Positions 35,349 to 47,800 of a stretch of DNA of 64,000 nt are shown one piece after another (positions within the stretch are counted from its first letter, which is position 1; every line of letters starts with the position of its first letter). Both the position numbers and the translations under genes were made by a program. Where the stretch lies: NCBI GenBank assembly GCA_963708735.1, contig CAVPTW010000035.1:62001-126000 (forward strand), in the 5' to 3' direction. This DNA comes from JAGPUQ01 sp963708735 (GTDB lineage Bacteria > Pseudomonadota > Gammaproteobacteria > Pseudomonadales > Porticoccaceae). The notes under the pieces are model-generated. The model was not told the origin of the DNA, made no database searches, and worked only from the letters and a program-made list of their open reading frames with translations.

Positions 35349-38300
35349 ATGCGGACGTTTCGATTGCGCAACCTCAAGTTTCGGCAACAGTTTACGCTGC
35401 TGTTTGTCATCGGCGCCGTGCTGATGACGCTGGTCGCCTCGATCGGCGCCAGCAAATTTGCCAGCGATCTGGTGGCCAAGGAAATGCGCGAGCAGGGCAT
35501 CAATGTGGCGCGCACCCTGGGTCTTCACGCCAAGCTCGCCATGCTCTACGAGAGCCGGGAAGCCGCGCTCGACGCCGTCAAATCCATCGCCGGTTTTCCC
35601 GATATCGAGGTGCTGGACATCCGCTCCGCGGGGGGAGCCTTGCTGTACGGCGGCGGCGCCGCGTCGGTATTTCCGCCGGCGGTGTCGGCGGCCAGCGCCG
35701 ATCTGGCCGAGCTCGACCTGGCGGATCGCTGGCTGTTCAGGGTACAGGTGTATGCGGAATTCGCGCCGGACGCCACCGGGACTGGCGAGGTGGACCGTCC
35801 TGAACGCCTCGGTAGCGTGACCATTGCGCTGTACAAACGTGCCCAGCAAGAACTGGCACAGCGCATTTTCGCGGGGATTGCCGCCGTATTTTCCCTGGCC
35901 GCCGGATTGCTGTTGCTGTTCCTGATTCAGATGTCGCACCGGTTGACCAGGCCGCTCGAAGCGCTGGCGCTGAGCATGCGCCAGGCCGAGGAGGGTGACC
36001 TGCGAGTGCGTGCCGACCTGCACCGCGGGCAGGTGGAGGTGCTGCAGATGCAGCATGCCTTCAATGCCATGATGGAGGAACTCCAAAATCGCGAGAGTGA
36101 GTTGCAGCGTGCCCGCGATGCGGCGGTGGAATCCGCCCGGCTCAAGGGGGAGTTCGCTGCCAACGTTACCCACGAGCTACGCACCCCCATGAATGGCGTT
36201 CTGGGTCTGCTCGATTTGCTGAATGACGGGAAGCTCAACGCCCGCCAGGCTGAGTATGTGGAGCTGGCGCGCAAGTCCGCCGAAGGCTTGCTGAGCCTCG
36301 TCGACAACATCCTGGATTTTTCGAAGAACGATAGCGGGATCGCGCAGGCGGAACCCGGCGAAATCATTTTGCGCGATCTGCTCGAGGATCTCGTGGCACT
36401 GGTTGGAACCCAGGCGCTCGGCAAGGGCGTGGATATCGGTTATTTCATGGCGATGGACGTACCGGGAATGCTCAGCATCGACGCGTCCAAGGTCAAGCAG
36501 GTGCTGATCAACCTGTTGGGGAACGCCGTCAAATTCACCGAGCTGGGTGAAGTATTCCTTACCGTCACCCGATTGTCCGACCATGAACCCCGTCTGCGCT
36601 TCGCGGTGTCCGATACCGGCATCGGTATCGATCCCGCGGTGCAACGGCAAATTTTTGAACCCTTTACCCAGGGCGATGCGTCGACCAGCAAACGTTATCA
36701 GGGCACCGGGCTCGGCCTGACCATCTCGCGGCAACTGGTCGAGATGATGGGTGGCCAGATTGGTCTCGACAGTTCGCCGGGCCGCGGCAGCACCTTCTGG
36801 TTCGAACTGCCCTGCGCCGCGCCGCCCGCGCCAACGCGCGTGCCGGCGAGCGACGTGGGCACTGCGCTGTGCATCCTCGCGAGCGACAACAGTTTTGCCT
36901 TCATCGCCGATACCCTGATGCGCCATGGGATCCGCGCGCTGCATGCCGTCAACATGCAGGCAGCGCGCGGGTATCTGGCGGAGTTCGGCGCCAGCCACCG
37001 GGCCGACCTGGTGCTGGTCGACGAAGGAATCTATTTCGCGCACAGCGACGAATTCGATCTGCTTGCCAGCGCTGCGCCTGGCCGGATCCAGGTGCTGCGC
37101 AACCCCTTCGCCAAGCTGCAGATAACCGCGACGGACGTCGGGGTCCTGGACAAGCCCTTGAGCTTTGCGGCCATCGCGAATCTGGCCGAGGCATTGCGTA
37201 CGGGGCAGGCGGTTGCGCCCACCGCCGCCGCGCCCGCACTGCCCGGCCCGGAAGCACTCGGACACTTGCGCGTGCTGCTGGTGGAAGATAACGCGGTCAA
37301 CCAGAAAGTCGCCTCTGAAATGCTGTTGCGCCTGGGGATCGCGACGGATCTTGCCGAGCATGGGCGGCAGGCCATCGCCATGGTGGCACGCACCGATTAC
37401 GACCTGATCCTGATGGATTGCAATATGCCGGTAATGGACGGCTACGACGCAACCCGCCAAATCCGCGAGCTGGAAGCCGATGGGCGACGGGTTCCCATCA
37501 TTGCCATGACCGCCAGTACCGGCGAGCAGGAACGGCAGCGCGCTCTTGAGGCGGGCTTCAGTGATTTTCTCCACAAACCCGTACGACTCGAACTGCTCGC
37601 CGCCAAGATTGCCCGCTGGGCACCCGTGCGTACCGGTGCGGCGATCCGCCAGGAGACGGCAGCGTCGCCGCCGGACCTCGGGAACGGCTACAGCGAACAG
37701 GCGATGAATGAACTGCACGCCAGCGTCGGCGATGTCACCTACCGGATGATCGAGTCCTTTCTGGAGGATACCCCGGTCTACCTGGATTCGCTGAAATCGG
37801 CCCTGCGTGACGGCGAAGCCCAGCGGGCCTACGAGATTGCCCACACCATCCGGGGTAGCGCCAGCAATTTTGGCGCGAAATCCTTTGTGGATGCCGTGGT
37901 CGCGCTGGAAGCTTTCAGCAAAGCGGGCGATTTGTCGGGCAGCGATGCCCTGCTCGATATCTGCAATGAACGGTTCGCGGTCCTGCGCAAGGACCTTGAA
38001 CGGCACCAGGCGAGTGAGTCCGGACACCACACGGGCGTGCCGGGCAAGTATCGGCTGCTGATCGCCGATGACGACCGCACCCTGCGCCTTGCGTTGCGCG
38101 GCACCTTTGCCGGCGACGAGTTCGATGTGCTGGAGGCGGCCGACGGCGCCCAGGCCATCGCCCTGTGCGAGCGGGTCATGCCGGACATCGTTCTCATGGA
38201 CGCCCTGATGCCGGAAGTCAGCGGCTTCGATGCCTGCCAGCGCATCCGCCAGTTGCCCGGCGGCGCCGAGCTGCCGGTGCTGATGGTCACCTCGCTCGAC

Positions 38301-39770
38301 GATGAGAACGCCATCGCGCGGGCGTTCGCAGCCGGTGCCTCGGATTACATTACCAAACCGATTCACTTCACCGTGTTGAAGGAGCGGGTGGGCCGCCTGA
38401 TCAAGGCGAATCGGGCCGAAGTCCGTGCCCGGACCCTGGCGTTTGCCGATGCCCTTACCGGGCTGCCCAACCGCGCACGGCTGACTCAGGAACTGGGTCT
38501 GGCGCTCAATCAGGCGAGCATCAACAACGAACGCATTGCGGTGTTTTTTCTCGATCTGGATAACTTCAAGAACATCAACGACAGTCTGGGACATCAGGTC
38601 GGCGATCTGCTGCTGAAGGCGGTCGCCGACCGCCTGCGTTCCAGCGTCCGGCGCAGCGATTTTATCGCCCGCCTCGGCGGTGACGAATTTACCGTGATCC
38701 TGCGCCGGGTCGAGAGCGAAGCGGTGGTTGCGACCATTGCCCGGAATATTCTCGTCGCCTTGAGCGAGCCTTTTGTTTTTATCCACAAGCGCATGATGGT
38801 TTCCACGAGTATCGGTATTGCGCTGTATCCCGACCACGGCGCGGACGTCAGTTCATTGCTCAAGCACGCCGATCTGGCGATGTTCAAGGCCAAGGAGACC
38901 AAGAACCAGTTCTGCTTTTACCAGGACGGGATGGAAGACGCGGTATCGCATAAATTGCAGCTCCAGCAGGAGCTGCGCCAGGCCATCGACAATGATCTTT
39001 TCGTGCTCTATTTCCAGCCCCAGTACGATTTGACGACCAATCTGGCGGTAGCCGCGGAGGCACTGGTGCGCTGGCCCCGCGACGACGGCACGGTGCTGGG
39101 TCCGGGTGCCTTCATCCCGCTGGCGGAAGAGACCGGCCTGATCACCGAACTGACCGACCTGGTGCTGGAAAAAGCCTGTGGTGCGATCCGGGATTGGCTT
39201 GTCCGTGGCTATGCCGTGAAGCTCTCGGTGAATCTGTCCGGCAAGGATTTCGAAGTCCCGGAACGCTTGATCCAGCGGGTTACCGAGGTGACGCGCAAGT
39301 ACGAAATCCCGCCCCGGCTGCTCGAACTGGAAATCACCGAGAGCATGTTGATGGCCGACCCCGAGCGCAGCCGCACGGAATTGCTGGATCTCAAGAATGC
39401 CGGATTCAGTCTGTCGATCGACGACTTCGGCAGCGGCTATTCATCGCTCTACTACCTGAAAAATCTGCCGGTCGACGTGTTGAAGATCGACCGCGCTTTC
39501 GTCAAGGATCTGGACGATCCGGAAAACCGGCGCGACATCCCGGTGATTGCCGGCATCATCGCGCTGGCGCGCAGCCTCGGTTTGCACACGGTTGCCGAAG
39601 GCGTGGAGACCCATCACCAGCGGGCGGTGATTCAATCGCTCGGCTGCGAGATGATCCAGGGCTACCTGATCAGCCAGCCACTGCCCCGGCACGAATTCGA
39701 GCAGGCGTTTCTCGAGCAGTTCCGGGTGGTATCCGCGGGCCCGCCGCTGCGGCAGGTAAATCCGGGATAG
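35349..39770 (+). CDS. Membrane hybrid histidine kinase with two receivers, Hpt, GGDEF and EAL
   Basis: This 1473-residue protein combines phosphorelay and c-di-GMP turnover. In order it has a transmembrane helix (13-33), a periplasmic CHASE8-like domain, a second helix near 172-195, HAMP, HisKA with THELRT (His275), HATPase (NAVKF, SDTGIGI, GTGLGL), a degenerate receiver, a receiver with LMDCNMP (Asp690), an Hpt with AHTIRGS (His832), and a second receiver with LMDALMP (Asp951). It ends with GGDEF (1110-1114, intact) and EAL (1237-1239, with DDFGSGYSS later, apparently intact). Both diguanylate cyclase and phosphodiesterase activity are possible. The ATG at MRTFRLRN was chosen because upstream codons overlap the binding-protein gene. 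It is the last gene of the operon. Confidence 0.88.
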   Translation: MRTFRLRNLKFRQQFTLLFVIGAVLMTLVASIGASKFASDLVAKEMREQGINVARTLGLHAKLAMLYESREAALDAVKSIAGFPDIEVLDIRSAGGALLYGGGAASVFPPAVSAASADLAELDLADRWLFRVQVYAEFAPDATGTGEVDRPERLGSVTIALYKRAQQELAQRIFAGIAAVFSLAAGLLLLFLIQMSHRLTRPLEALALSMRQAEEGDLRVRADLHRGQVEVLQMQHAFNAMMEELQNRESELQRARDAAVESARLKGEFAANVTHELRTPMNGVLGLLDLLNDGKLNARQAEYVELARKSAEGLLSLVDNILDFSKNDSGIAQAEPGEIILRDLLEDLVALVGTQALGKGVDIGYFMAMDVPGMLSIDASKVKQVLINLLGNAVKFTELGEVFLTVTRLSDHEPRLRFAVSDTGIGIDPAVQRQIFEPFTQGDASTSKRYQGTGLGLTISRQLVEMMGGQIGLDSSPGRGSTFWFELPCAAPPAPTRVPASDVGTALCILASDNSFAFIADTLMRHGIRALHAVNMQAARGYLAEFGASHRADLVLVDEGIYFAHSDEFDLLASAAPGRIQVLRNPFAKLQITATDVGVLDKPLSFAAIANLAEALRTGQAVAPTAAAPALPGPEALGHLRVLLVEDNAVNQKVASEMLLRLGIATDLAEHGRQAIAMVARTDYDLILMDCNMPVMDGYDATRQIRELEADGRRVPIIAMTASTGEQERQRALEAGFSDFLHKPVRLELLAAKIARWAPVRTGAAIRQETAASPPDLGNGYSEQAMNELHASVGDVTYRMIESFLEDTPVYLDSLKSALRDGEAQRAYEIAHTIRGSASNFGAKSFVDAVVALEAFSKAGDLSGSDALLDICNERFAVLRKDLERHQASESGHHTGVPGKYRLLIADDDRTLRLALRGTFAGDEFDVLEAADGAQAIALCERVMPDIVLMDALMPEVSGFDACQRIRQLPGGAELPVLMVTSLDDENAIARAFAAGASDYITKPIHFTVLKERVGRLIKANRAEVRARTLAFADALTGLPNRARLTQELGLALNQASINNERIAVFFLDLDNFKNINDSLGHQVGDLLLKAVADRLRSSVRRSDFIARLGGDEFTVILRRVESEAVVATIARNILVALSEPFVFIHKRMMVSTSIGIALYPDHGADVSSLLKHADLAMFKAKETKNQFCFYQDGMEDAVSHKLQLQQELRQAIDNDLFVLYFQPQYDLTTNLAVAAEALVRWPRDDGTVLGPGAFIPLAEETGLITELTDLVLEKACGAIRDWLVRGYAVKLSVNLSGKDFEVPERLIQRVTEVTRKYEIPPRLLELEITESMLMADPERSRTELLDLKNAGFSLSIDDFGSGYSSLYYLKNLPVDVLKIDRAFVKDLDDPENRRDIPVIAGIIALARSLGLHTVAEGVETHHQRAVIQSLGCEMIQGYLISQPLPRHEFEQAFLEQFRVVSAGPPLRQVNPG

Positions 39771-39812
39771 CCCGATACCGGCGTTTTCCTGGGGCCTCAT
39801 CAGAACCATCCA

Positions 39813-41612
39813 TCAGAACCAGGCATCGCGCATCTCGAAGGGCACCGGGTTGGCGCGTTGCAGCAGCGCCGCCTGGTAGTCGATCTGGGTCAGTTCCCAA
39901 TCGAAGTAGTAGCGGGCTGTGTGCAGTTTGCCGCGATAAAAATTCTGGTCGTCGGTGTGGCAGTCGGCGTCCAGTCCGGCCGCTGCCGCCAGTGCCTGCT
40001 TGAGCCAGAGCCAGGCCGCCAGCACCCGCCCGTAGAGATCGAGATACAGGGTGGCATTGGCCAGGCCCCGGTCGATGTCGGCGTCGAGCTGGCGGAGCAG
40101 CGTGGTGGTGGTGGCATCCAGGGTTTGCAGACCGCGTTCGAGTTGCTGGGCGAGGCGAGCGGTTTCCCCCCAGCGCTGCGCGCGGGCAATATCTTCGCGT
40201 GCCGCCGCGAGCAGGATGCGGTGCCCCGCGCCCTCCTTCAGCCGCACCTTGCGGCCCAGCAGGTCGAGGCCGTGAATCGCCTCGGCGCCCTCGTGGATGG
40301 GATTCAGGCGCTGGTCGCGATAAAGCTGTTCGGCTCCGTATTCGCGCATGTAGCCCGCGCCGCCGAGGACCTGGATCGCGTGGTCGTTGGCCACGCAGCC
40401 GTATTTCGACGGCCAAGACTTGACGATGGGGGTGATCAGATCGAGCAGCAGCGCGGCGCGCTCGCGTTGCGCTGCATCCGGCGCCGTGTGCTGGTCCTCG
40501 AACAGGGCACTGGCGAACAGGCACATGAACAGACTGCCCTCGGCGTAGGCTTTCTGCGCCAGCAGGAGGCGCCGCACGTCGGCGTGCGCCACCAGCATGA
40601 CCTGCGGCGATGTGGGATCGGAGCAGGACGCGAGGCGTCCCTGGGGACGTTGGCGCGCGTACTCCAGGGACAGGTTGAAGCCCTGATAGGCGATGGCCGC
40701 GGCGCCCAGGCCGATGCCGATGCGCGCTTCGTTCATCATCTGGAACATGTACCCCAGGCCCTTGTGGGGTTCGCCCACCAGGTAGCCGATGGCGCCGTCG
40801 CGCTCGCCGAAATTGAGCACCGTGTTGGTCGCGTTGCGATAGCCCATCTTGTGATTGAGACCGGCCAGGGCCACGTCGTTGCGCGCACCCGGACTGCCGT
40901 CGGCATTCGGGAGGTGTTTGGGGACGATGAACAGCGAGATGCCTTTCACGCCCACCGGAGCGCCGCGGATTTTCGCCAGTACCATGTGGATCACGTTGCC
41001 GGTGATGTCGTGGTCGGCGCAACTGATGAACATTTTCTGGCCGAACAGGCGATAGCTGCCGTCGCCGGCGGGCTCCGCCGTCACCTTGATATCGCCGAGC
41101 GCCGAGCCCTGCGCCGGCTCGGTGAGCGCCATGGTGCCGTTGGCGCGGCCGGACATCAGCAGCGGCAGATAGCGCGCTTTCTGTTCCGGGGAACCAAACG
41201 CCCGAATCAGGTTGATCACGCCGATGGTGATGAAGGGATAGGCCGCGGTGCTGACGTTGGCGGCATTCATGTAGGCCATGACCATCCGGAAGATGACTTC
41301 CGGCAACTGTGCGCCGCCTTCCTCCGCGCGCTCGTGGGCGGCGAGAAAACCGGCCGCGACAAAGGCTTCCCAGGCGGCGCGGGTCTCCGGAATCAGGTGC
41401 ACCCGCTCGCCGTCGAAGCTGGGCTCGTTGGCATCACCCTTGGCATTGTGGTTGGCGAAATATTTTTCCGCGACGGTTTTTGCGGTGGCGAGCGTCGCGT
41501 CGAATACTTCGCGGGAGTGATCGCCGTACTCGGGGCGATCGAGCAATGCGCCGGTGTCCAGCACTTCGTAAAGCTGAAAGGCGATATCGCGGTCGTTGAG
41601 CAGTGGGGTCAT
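39813..41612 (-). CDS. Acyl-CoA dehydrogenase, long form (DmdC-like)
   Basis: The 599-residue protein is an acyl-CoA dehydrogenase with the extra C-terminal helical domain found in DmdC (3-methylthiopropanoyl-CoA dehydrogenase) and related long-form enzymes. Seen are the N-terminal NDRDIAFQLYEVL, the flavin loop GTMALTEPAQGSALGDI, QKMFISCADHDI, and the core helix HAIQVLGGAGYMREYGAEQLYRDQRL. It oxidises an acyl-CoA to the enoyl-CoA. An acyl-CoA ligase gene lies 85 bases upstream on the same strand, giving an activation-oxidation pair. True DmdC function cannot be told from general fatty acyl-CoA use. Confidence 0.9.
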   Translation of the reverse strand: MTPLLNDRDIAFQLYEVLDTGALLDRPEYGDHSREVFDATLATAKTVAEKYFANHNAKGDANEPSFDGERVHLIPETRAAWEAFVAAGFLAAHERAEEGGAQLPEVIFRMVMAYMNAANVSTAAYPFITIGVINLIRAFGSPEQKARYLPLLMSGRANGTMALTEPAQGSALGDIKVTAEPAGDGSYRLFGQKMFISCADHDITGNVIHMVLAKIRGAPVGVKGISLFIVPKHLPNADGSPGARNDVALAGLNHKMGYRNATNTVLNFGERDGAIGYLVGEPHKGLGYMFQMMNEARIGIGLGAAAIAYQGFNLSLEYARQRPQGRLASCSDPTSPQVMLVAHADVRRLLLAQKAYAEGSLFMCLFASALFEDQHTAPDAAQRERAALLLDLITPIVKSWPSKYGCVANDHAIQVLGGAGYMREYGAEQLYRDQRLNPIHEGAEAIHGLDLLGRKVRLKEGAGHRILLAAAREDIARAQRWGETARLAQQLERGLQTLDATTTTLLRQLDADIDRGLANATLYLDLYGRVLAAWLWLKQALAAAAGLDADCHTDDQNFYRGKLHTARYYFDWELTQIDYQAALLQRANPVPFEMRDAWF

Positions 41613-41697
41613 GGCGGTGGCTTCTTGTTATGTGTCGGAGCGGCAACCGCGTGACAAGCGCGGCGCCAGATCGATGGCGGCTCAGTAACTCAGCAAT

Positions 41698-43317
<1,620 letters not shown>

Positions 43318-43411
43318 GATTGTCTCCAACGTGTTGATTCAGTGGGTTGCCGCCGTCGGACCGGCGTCACGGGGAGCAGGCCGTGGGCAGCAAATCGGGG
43401 CCGCGAGTCTA

Positions 43412-43427
43412 GCACAGCAGTCTGTGC
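43412..43427. other. Small inverted repeat after chpC
   Basis: GCACAG and CTGTGC with a four-base loop lie 25 bases past the chpC stop and about 95 bases before the ligase start. There is no T-run. It could be a weak end signal of the chp operon or an operator for the ligase gene. Confidence 0.3.
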
Positions 43428-43452
43428 CGGCCTCCGCGTGGGGAGCACAGCT

Positions 43453-43947
43453 TCAGTTGCGACCCCGGCCCGCACTGACGACCAGCTGTTCGAGCAGCTC
43501 GAAATCGGGAATGAGCGCGGGTTCGCCGCGCACCTCGACGACCAGCGCGGCGCCGCGCGGGGCCGACACGTCCAGCGCGCGCAGGCCGCTGTCCGCGCTC
43601 AAGCGCAATGGCCGGGGCAACTCCCGAATCGCAAGGCCATAAAACCCCTGGCTGGCCGCCGGGCCGATGGCCTTGATGATCGCCACTCGATGATCGGCGT
43701 GGAACGCCGCCGAGGTACCGCCGGCAATGCCCTCGTAGGCGAGCAACGGGATTTCGCAGCCGCGCCACGCCAACCAGCCGTGCAGCCAGGGTTGATCCGC
43801 AGCGGTCGGCGCGGGCAGCGGAGTCGCTTCGAGAATCTCCGCCACCGCCGCCTGGGGCAACAGCAGTTGCAGTCGATCGGTGGCCAGCGTGAGCAGCAGA
43901 CTGTCGACCTCCGACGCGTTGCGAGAGCGTTCACCGGTATCGCTCAA
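43453..43947 (-). CDS. chpC: ChpC, CheW-like adaptor of the pilus chemosensory system
   Basis: The 164-residue protein is a CheW-domain adaptor (LLLTLATDRLQLLLPQAAVAEIL, WLHGWLAWRGCEIPLLAYE, LVVEVRGEPALIPDFELLEQL). In P. aeruginosa ChpC links additional signals to the kinase ChpA. The start is the TTG that overlaps the chpB stop (TTGA), with GGAGG four bases upstream. An upstream in-frame codon would run back into chpB and give a basic, unnatural N-terminus. It is the last gene of the cluster, and its size equals that of the Pseudomonas protein. Confidence 0.82.
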   Translation of the reverse strand: MSDTGERSRNASEVDSLLLTLATDRLQLLLPQAAVAEILEATPLPAPTAADQPWLHGWLAWRGCEIPLLAYEGIAGGTSAAFHADHRVAIIKAIGPAASQGFYGLAIRELPRPLRLSADSGLRALDVSAPRGAALVVEVRGEPALIPDFELLEQLVVSAGRGRN

Positions 43948-44864
43948 GGAGCCTCCGTCTGCGGCCCGGGGGCCGGTGTGCCATAACGGTAGTTGAAGCG
44001 GCGCGCCAACGCCGCCACGTCGCCACTGTAGTCCACCTCGCCCCGGGCGAGCACGGCTTCCGGCATCGCGGATGCGACGCACCGCTCCGGATGCTGGACC
44101 CAGATTTCCCCACCGTGTTCGCGAATATGCTCGCTGCCCAGGGCGCCATCGTCCCCCATGCCGCTGAACACCACCATGCCGGCCGACTCGCGATAGGCGA
44201 GCGCAAGGCTCTCGGCGACCTGATCCGCGCTGGGTCGATAGGGTCCCGGCCAGGGGGAGGGAAGGAGGCGCATGCCCCGGTCGCGATGGATGCGCAGTTT
44301 GTGGTCAGGGGAGACCACAGAGAGCGTACCTTCGAGGAGATGGTTGCCTGTGTTTGCGATCTGAACATGCCAGCGGCCGGCGCGAGTCGCGAGCCGTCGC
44401 ACCAATTGGGGAAAATGTGAGGCTGTCAGGTGCTGCACATAGAGCAGCGCAAGTCCGGGCGCCGGGATCGTGGCGGCAAGGAACCGCTCCACCGCATCCG
44501 GCCCGCCCGTGGAGGCGGCCAGGAGCCATACCCGCTCGGCACGGGCCGCCGGTTGTCCCGAGCCCCCGACAACCCGGGGAGCCTTGTCGATACGCTGCCG
44601 TAGACTTTGCTTCCAGGCCATATAGTCGGCATCCGCCGCTGCGATAAAGGCAGGCTCCAGCTCGAGCTCAAAACAGGCGTGGCGAGGGCGATGGTTCGGA
44701 CTGACACCGGCTCCCACCCGGATCAGCAGGTCGAGACGGTCCTGATCAGCGAGCGCTACTGTTGGCGGCGCGGCATCGAGCACCACGGCGTGTCCCAATG
44801 CCTCCAGTGCCCGGCGCAGCAGGGCACGGGCGGCTGCATTGTGCGCGACCACACCTACCTTCAC
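43944..44864 (-). CDS. chpB: ChpB, CheB-like protein-glutamate methylesterase
   Basis: This 306-residue protein removes methyl groups from the receptor PilJ. The catalytic domain has the serine in LLAASTGGPDAVERFL, the histidine in YVQHLTASHFPQL and the aspartate in FSGMGDDGALGSEHI. The N-terminal 100 residues keep a receiver-like outline (MKVGVVAHNAAARALLRRAL) but lack the usual aspartate pocket, as in Pseudomonas ChpB. The start overlaps the chpA stop by four bases. Confidence 0.9.
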   Translation of the reverse strand: MKVGVVAHNAAARALLRRALEALGHAVVLDAAPPTVALADQDRLDLLIRVGAGVSPNHRPRHACFELELEPAFIAAADADYMAWKQSLRQRIDKAPRVVGGSGQPAARAERVWLLAASTGGPDAVERFLAATIPAPGLALLYVQHLTASHFPQLVRRLATRAGRWHVQIANTGNHLLEGTLSVVSPDHKLRIHRDRGMRLLPSPWPGPYRPSADQVAESLALAYRESAGMVVFSGMGDDGALGSEHIREHGGEIWVQHPERCVASAMPEAVLARGEVDYSGDVAALARRFNYRYGTPAPGPQTEAP

Positions 44865-47800
44865 CGGACGTCTGGGGAGTTGGCCAGCAATTCCTCGACC
44901 ACCGACAACAGCACTTCCTCCTGATAGGGCTTGCCGAGGTAGCGGTTCACGCCCAGAGCAAGCGCCTTTTCACGGTGCTTGTGGCCGCTGCGCGAGGTGA
45001 TCATCGCGATGGGAAGACCGTGCAGTGGTTCGGATGCGCGCACCTGGCGGGCAACTTCGAAGCCGTCCATGCGGGGCATCTCGATGTCGAGCAACATCAG
45101 ATCGGGTTTGACTTCCTGCAGCAATTGCATGGCCTCCAGGCCATCGCGGGCCGTGAGCACGCGATAGCCGTTGCGTTCCAGGAGCCGGCTGGTTGCCTTG
45201 CGCACGGTGACCGAGTCGTCGACGACGACGATGGTGGCGGCGCGCGCCGGCGTCGCCCCGGCGCTTGCCCGCGAACCGGGCCCCGACAGCGCAGGTTGCG
45301 GCAGAGCGTGCGACCAACTGTCACGGTCCGCGATGAGCGCTGCCAGGTCGACAATAGGGACCACCCGGCCGTCGCCGAGCAGGGTGGCGCCCGCCAGCCC
45401 GCGGACCTTGGCGAATTGGGGCCCCAGGGATTTCACCACTATCTCCTGGCTGGGCTCCAGTGCATCGACCTGAACGGCGACATTGTCGGGCTTGCCCTTG
45501 ACCAGCAGCACCGACAGCTTGCCCGCCGCCGCGGGCAGCGTGGCAGGGACGCCGTAGAGCAGGCTCACCAGCGGACATATCCTGTAGAACTCGCCCTCGA
45601 AGTGCAGACGCTGCTCCGGGTCCGCGTGGAGCGCTGCCAGTTCGACATTATTCAGCTTGACCACGCCGGCGACACTGTTGAGCAGCACGCCGTACAACTC
45701 GCCGTCCGCCTTCATCAGCAGCGCGCGATTGACTGAGGCGGTAAATGGCAGGCGCAGCGTAAATTCGGTGCCGTAATTGCGTCGCGATGTGAGGCTCACC
45801 GTACCGCCGAGCTGCCGGACCTCGTTGTCCACCACATCCATGCCCAGCCCGCGGCCGGATATCTGGGAGACCGCCTGCGAGGTGGAAAAGCCCGGCCGGA
45901 AAATGAGTTGCATGATGTCCTGATCGGTCAGCTCGTCGCCGGTGGGCAGCAACTGCAAGCTGGCCGCCTTGGCGCGGATGGCTTCCACGTCCAGTCCGCG
46001 GCCATCGTCGGAGAGACGAATCACGATGTCGCCCGCCTCGCGCGCGAAGGTGATGGCCACGACTCCGGACTCGGGTTTGCCCGCCAGACGGCGGCGCTCA
46101 GGCGGTTCGATGCCATGGTCGATGGCGTTGCGGATCAAGTGCTCCAGCGAAGGAACGATGCGTTCCAGGACGGCGCGATCCATCTCGCCTTCGACGTTGT
46201 CCAGCTGGAGCTCGATGGGTTTGTCGAGTTCGCTGGCGGTCTGTCGCACGATGCGCCGCAGCCGCGGCACCACACGCGAAAACGGCACCATGCGGGTGAG
46301 GGTCAGGTTTTCATGGAGATCCCGGTTGACTCGGGCCTGCTGGACCAGCAGGGTTTCGGTGACCTGTGCCTTGTCGAGCAGGGTGTCCTTGAGGTCTTGC
46401 AAATCGGAGGCGGATTCTTCGAGGCCGCGGGCGAGCTGCTGCAATTGCGAATAACGATCCATCTCCAGCGGATCGAAGTCGTCTGCGCCGGCGGAGAGAT
46501 CCAGTGCTTCACTCCGCAGCAGGGTGTGAGCTTCGGTTTCCATGCTCAGGCGCCGCACCTGATCATGAAAGCGCGTGACGGTGGTTTCCATCTCTTCGAG
46601 CAGCGCGTGAAACTGATGGAGTTGTTGCTCGATGCGGCTGCGGCTGATGCTGGTTTCGTCAACCAGATTGACCAGGTTGTCGAGAATCGGTGCAGCGATC
46701 TTCACCATCTCCCGAGGTTCGGCGACGGTTCCCCCGAGATCCTGGCCGGAGCGGGTCTTCGACCCGACAGCGGACACGCGCCAGGGCGCCGGCCTGTGCG
46801 GAGCACTGCCGACGCGCGCGCGTAGCGGTACAGGGTGCTGCGGTAAAGGGTGCGCCGGCGCGGGAGGGATCGGTGGCGGTGTGGGAGGCGTCGGCAGGAC
46901 AACGACCTGCCCACCCACGGGAGCCGGCGATTGCGCGCGTGGTGGTGTGTCGGGAGTCCGGGGCGCGGCGTCGGGTTCGCGCACCAACCCGCGGATTCGC
47001 TCCAGCTCGGACTCGATCTTGTCGTAGTGATCGAGACTCGTCGCGAAAAAGCCGTCGCTGCCAGCGTCAGCGGTTGCTTCGGCGCGCAACACCAGGGTTT
47101 CAAAATCGTGACACAGGGTACCGAGAGTCCGGCACCCCGCCATGCGGGCGCCGCCCTTGAGCGTATGGAGCGCGCGCTTGAGGGTGCTGGTGCTCTGCAG
47201 TGGATCGGCGCCCGCCCGCCACTGGTGCAGGGCGTGCTCCAACTGCTCGCCGAGATCGGCGGCTTCTTCCAGAAATACGCCCACCAATTCGGCGTCCACC
47301 CGGTCGCGGTCACCCGGTGCGCCGTGCTCGGCCCAGTCGGTGCCGGCCGGCGCCGCGCCCGCTTGGTCGTCCGGCAACGCGGAAGCACTGGGCGTCGCCG
47401 CGGCGAGGTCGGGGGCGATAGGTTCGGGTACGACGAATTCGGGGACCAGCCCGTGAGCGGGTTCGCTTGCGGCGCTCCCCAAGCCAAGCTCCCGGAGTGC
47501 CTCGCGCTGGGCAGCAGCCAGCGCGGCGACGGGGTGGTTGGCGGCCACGGCATCGAGCATCCCCAGGAGCACATCCGTACCTGCACTCAGGGTGGCGCGC
47601 GCATCGGCCGTCAATGGTGCGCCGGCGCACTGCCGGCATGCGGCAGCCAGCAGCGACGCCAGTTCCTCGAGCGCCGGCAGCTCGGCGGCGTTGGCACTGC
47701 GCGCCAGCTCTTCCAGCTCGCTCGCCAGTGCGGGCAGCTGAAGGTGCAGTTCCGCGCTGTTATCGCCGCCGGGCGTGGCGAACTGCTCCGGCGCGGCCAG

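Noticed and set aside
36177..38837. An 886-codon open frame antisense to the large kinase
   Set aside because: It is low in family-like motifs and lies wholly within well-defined kinase, receiver and Hpt domains.
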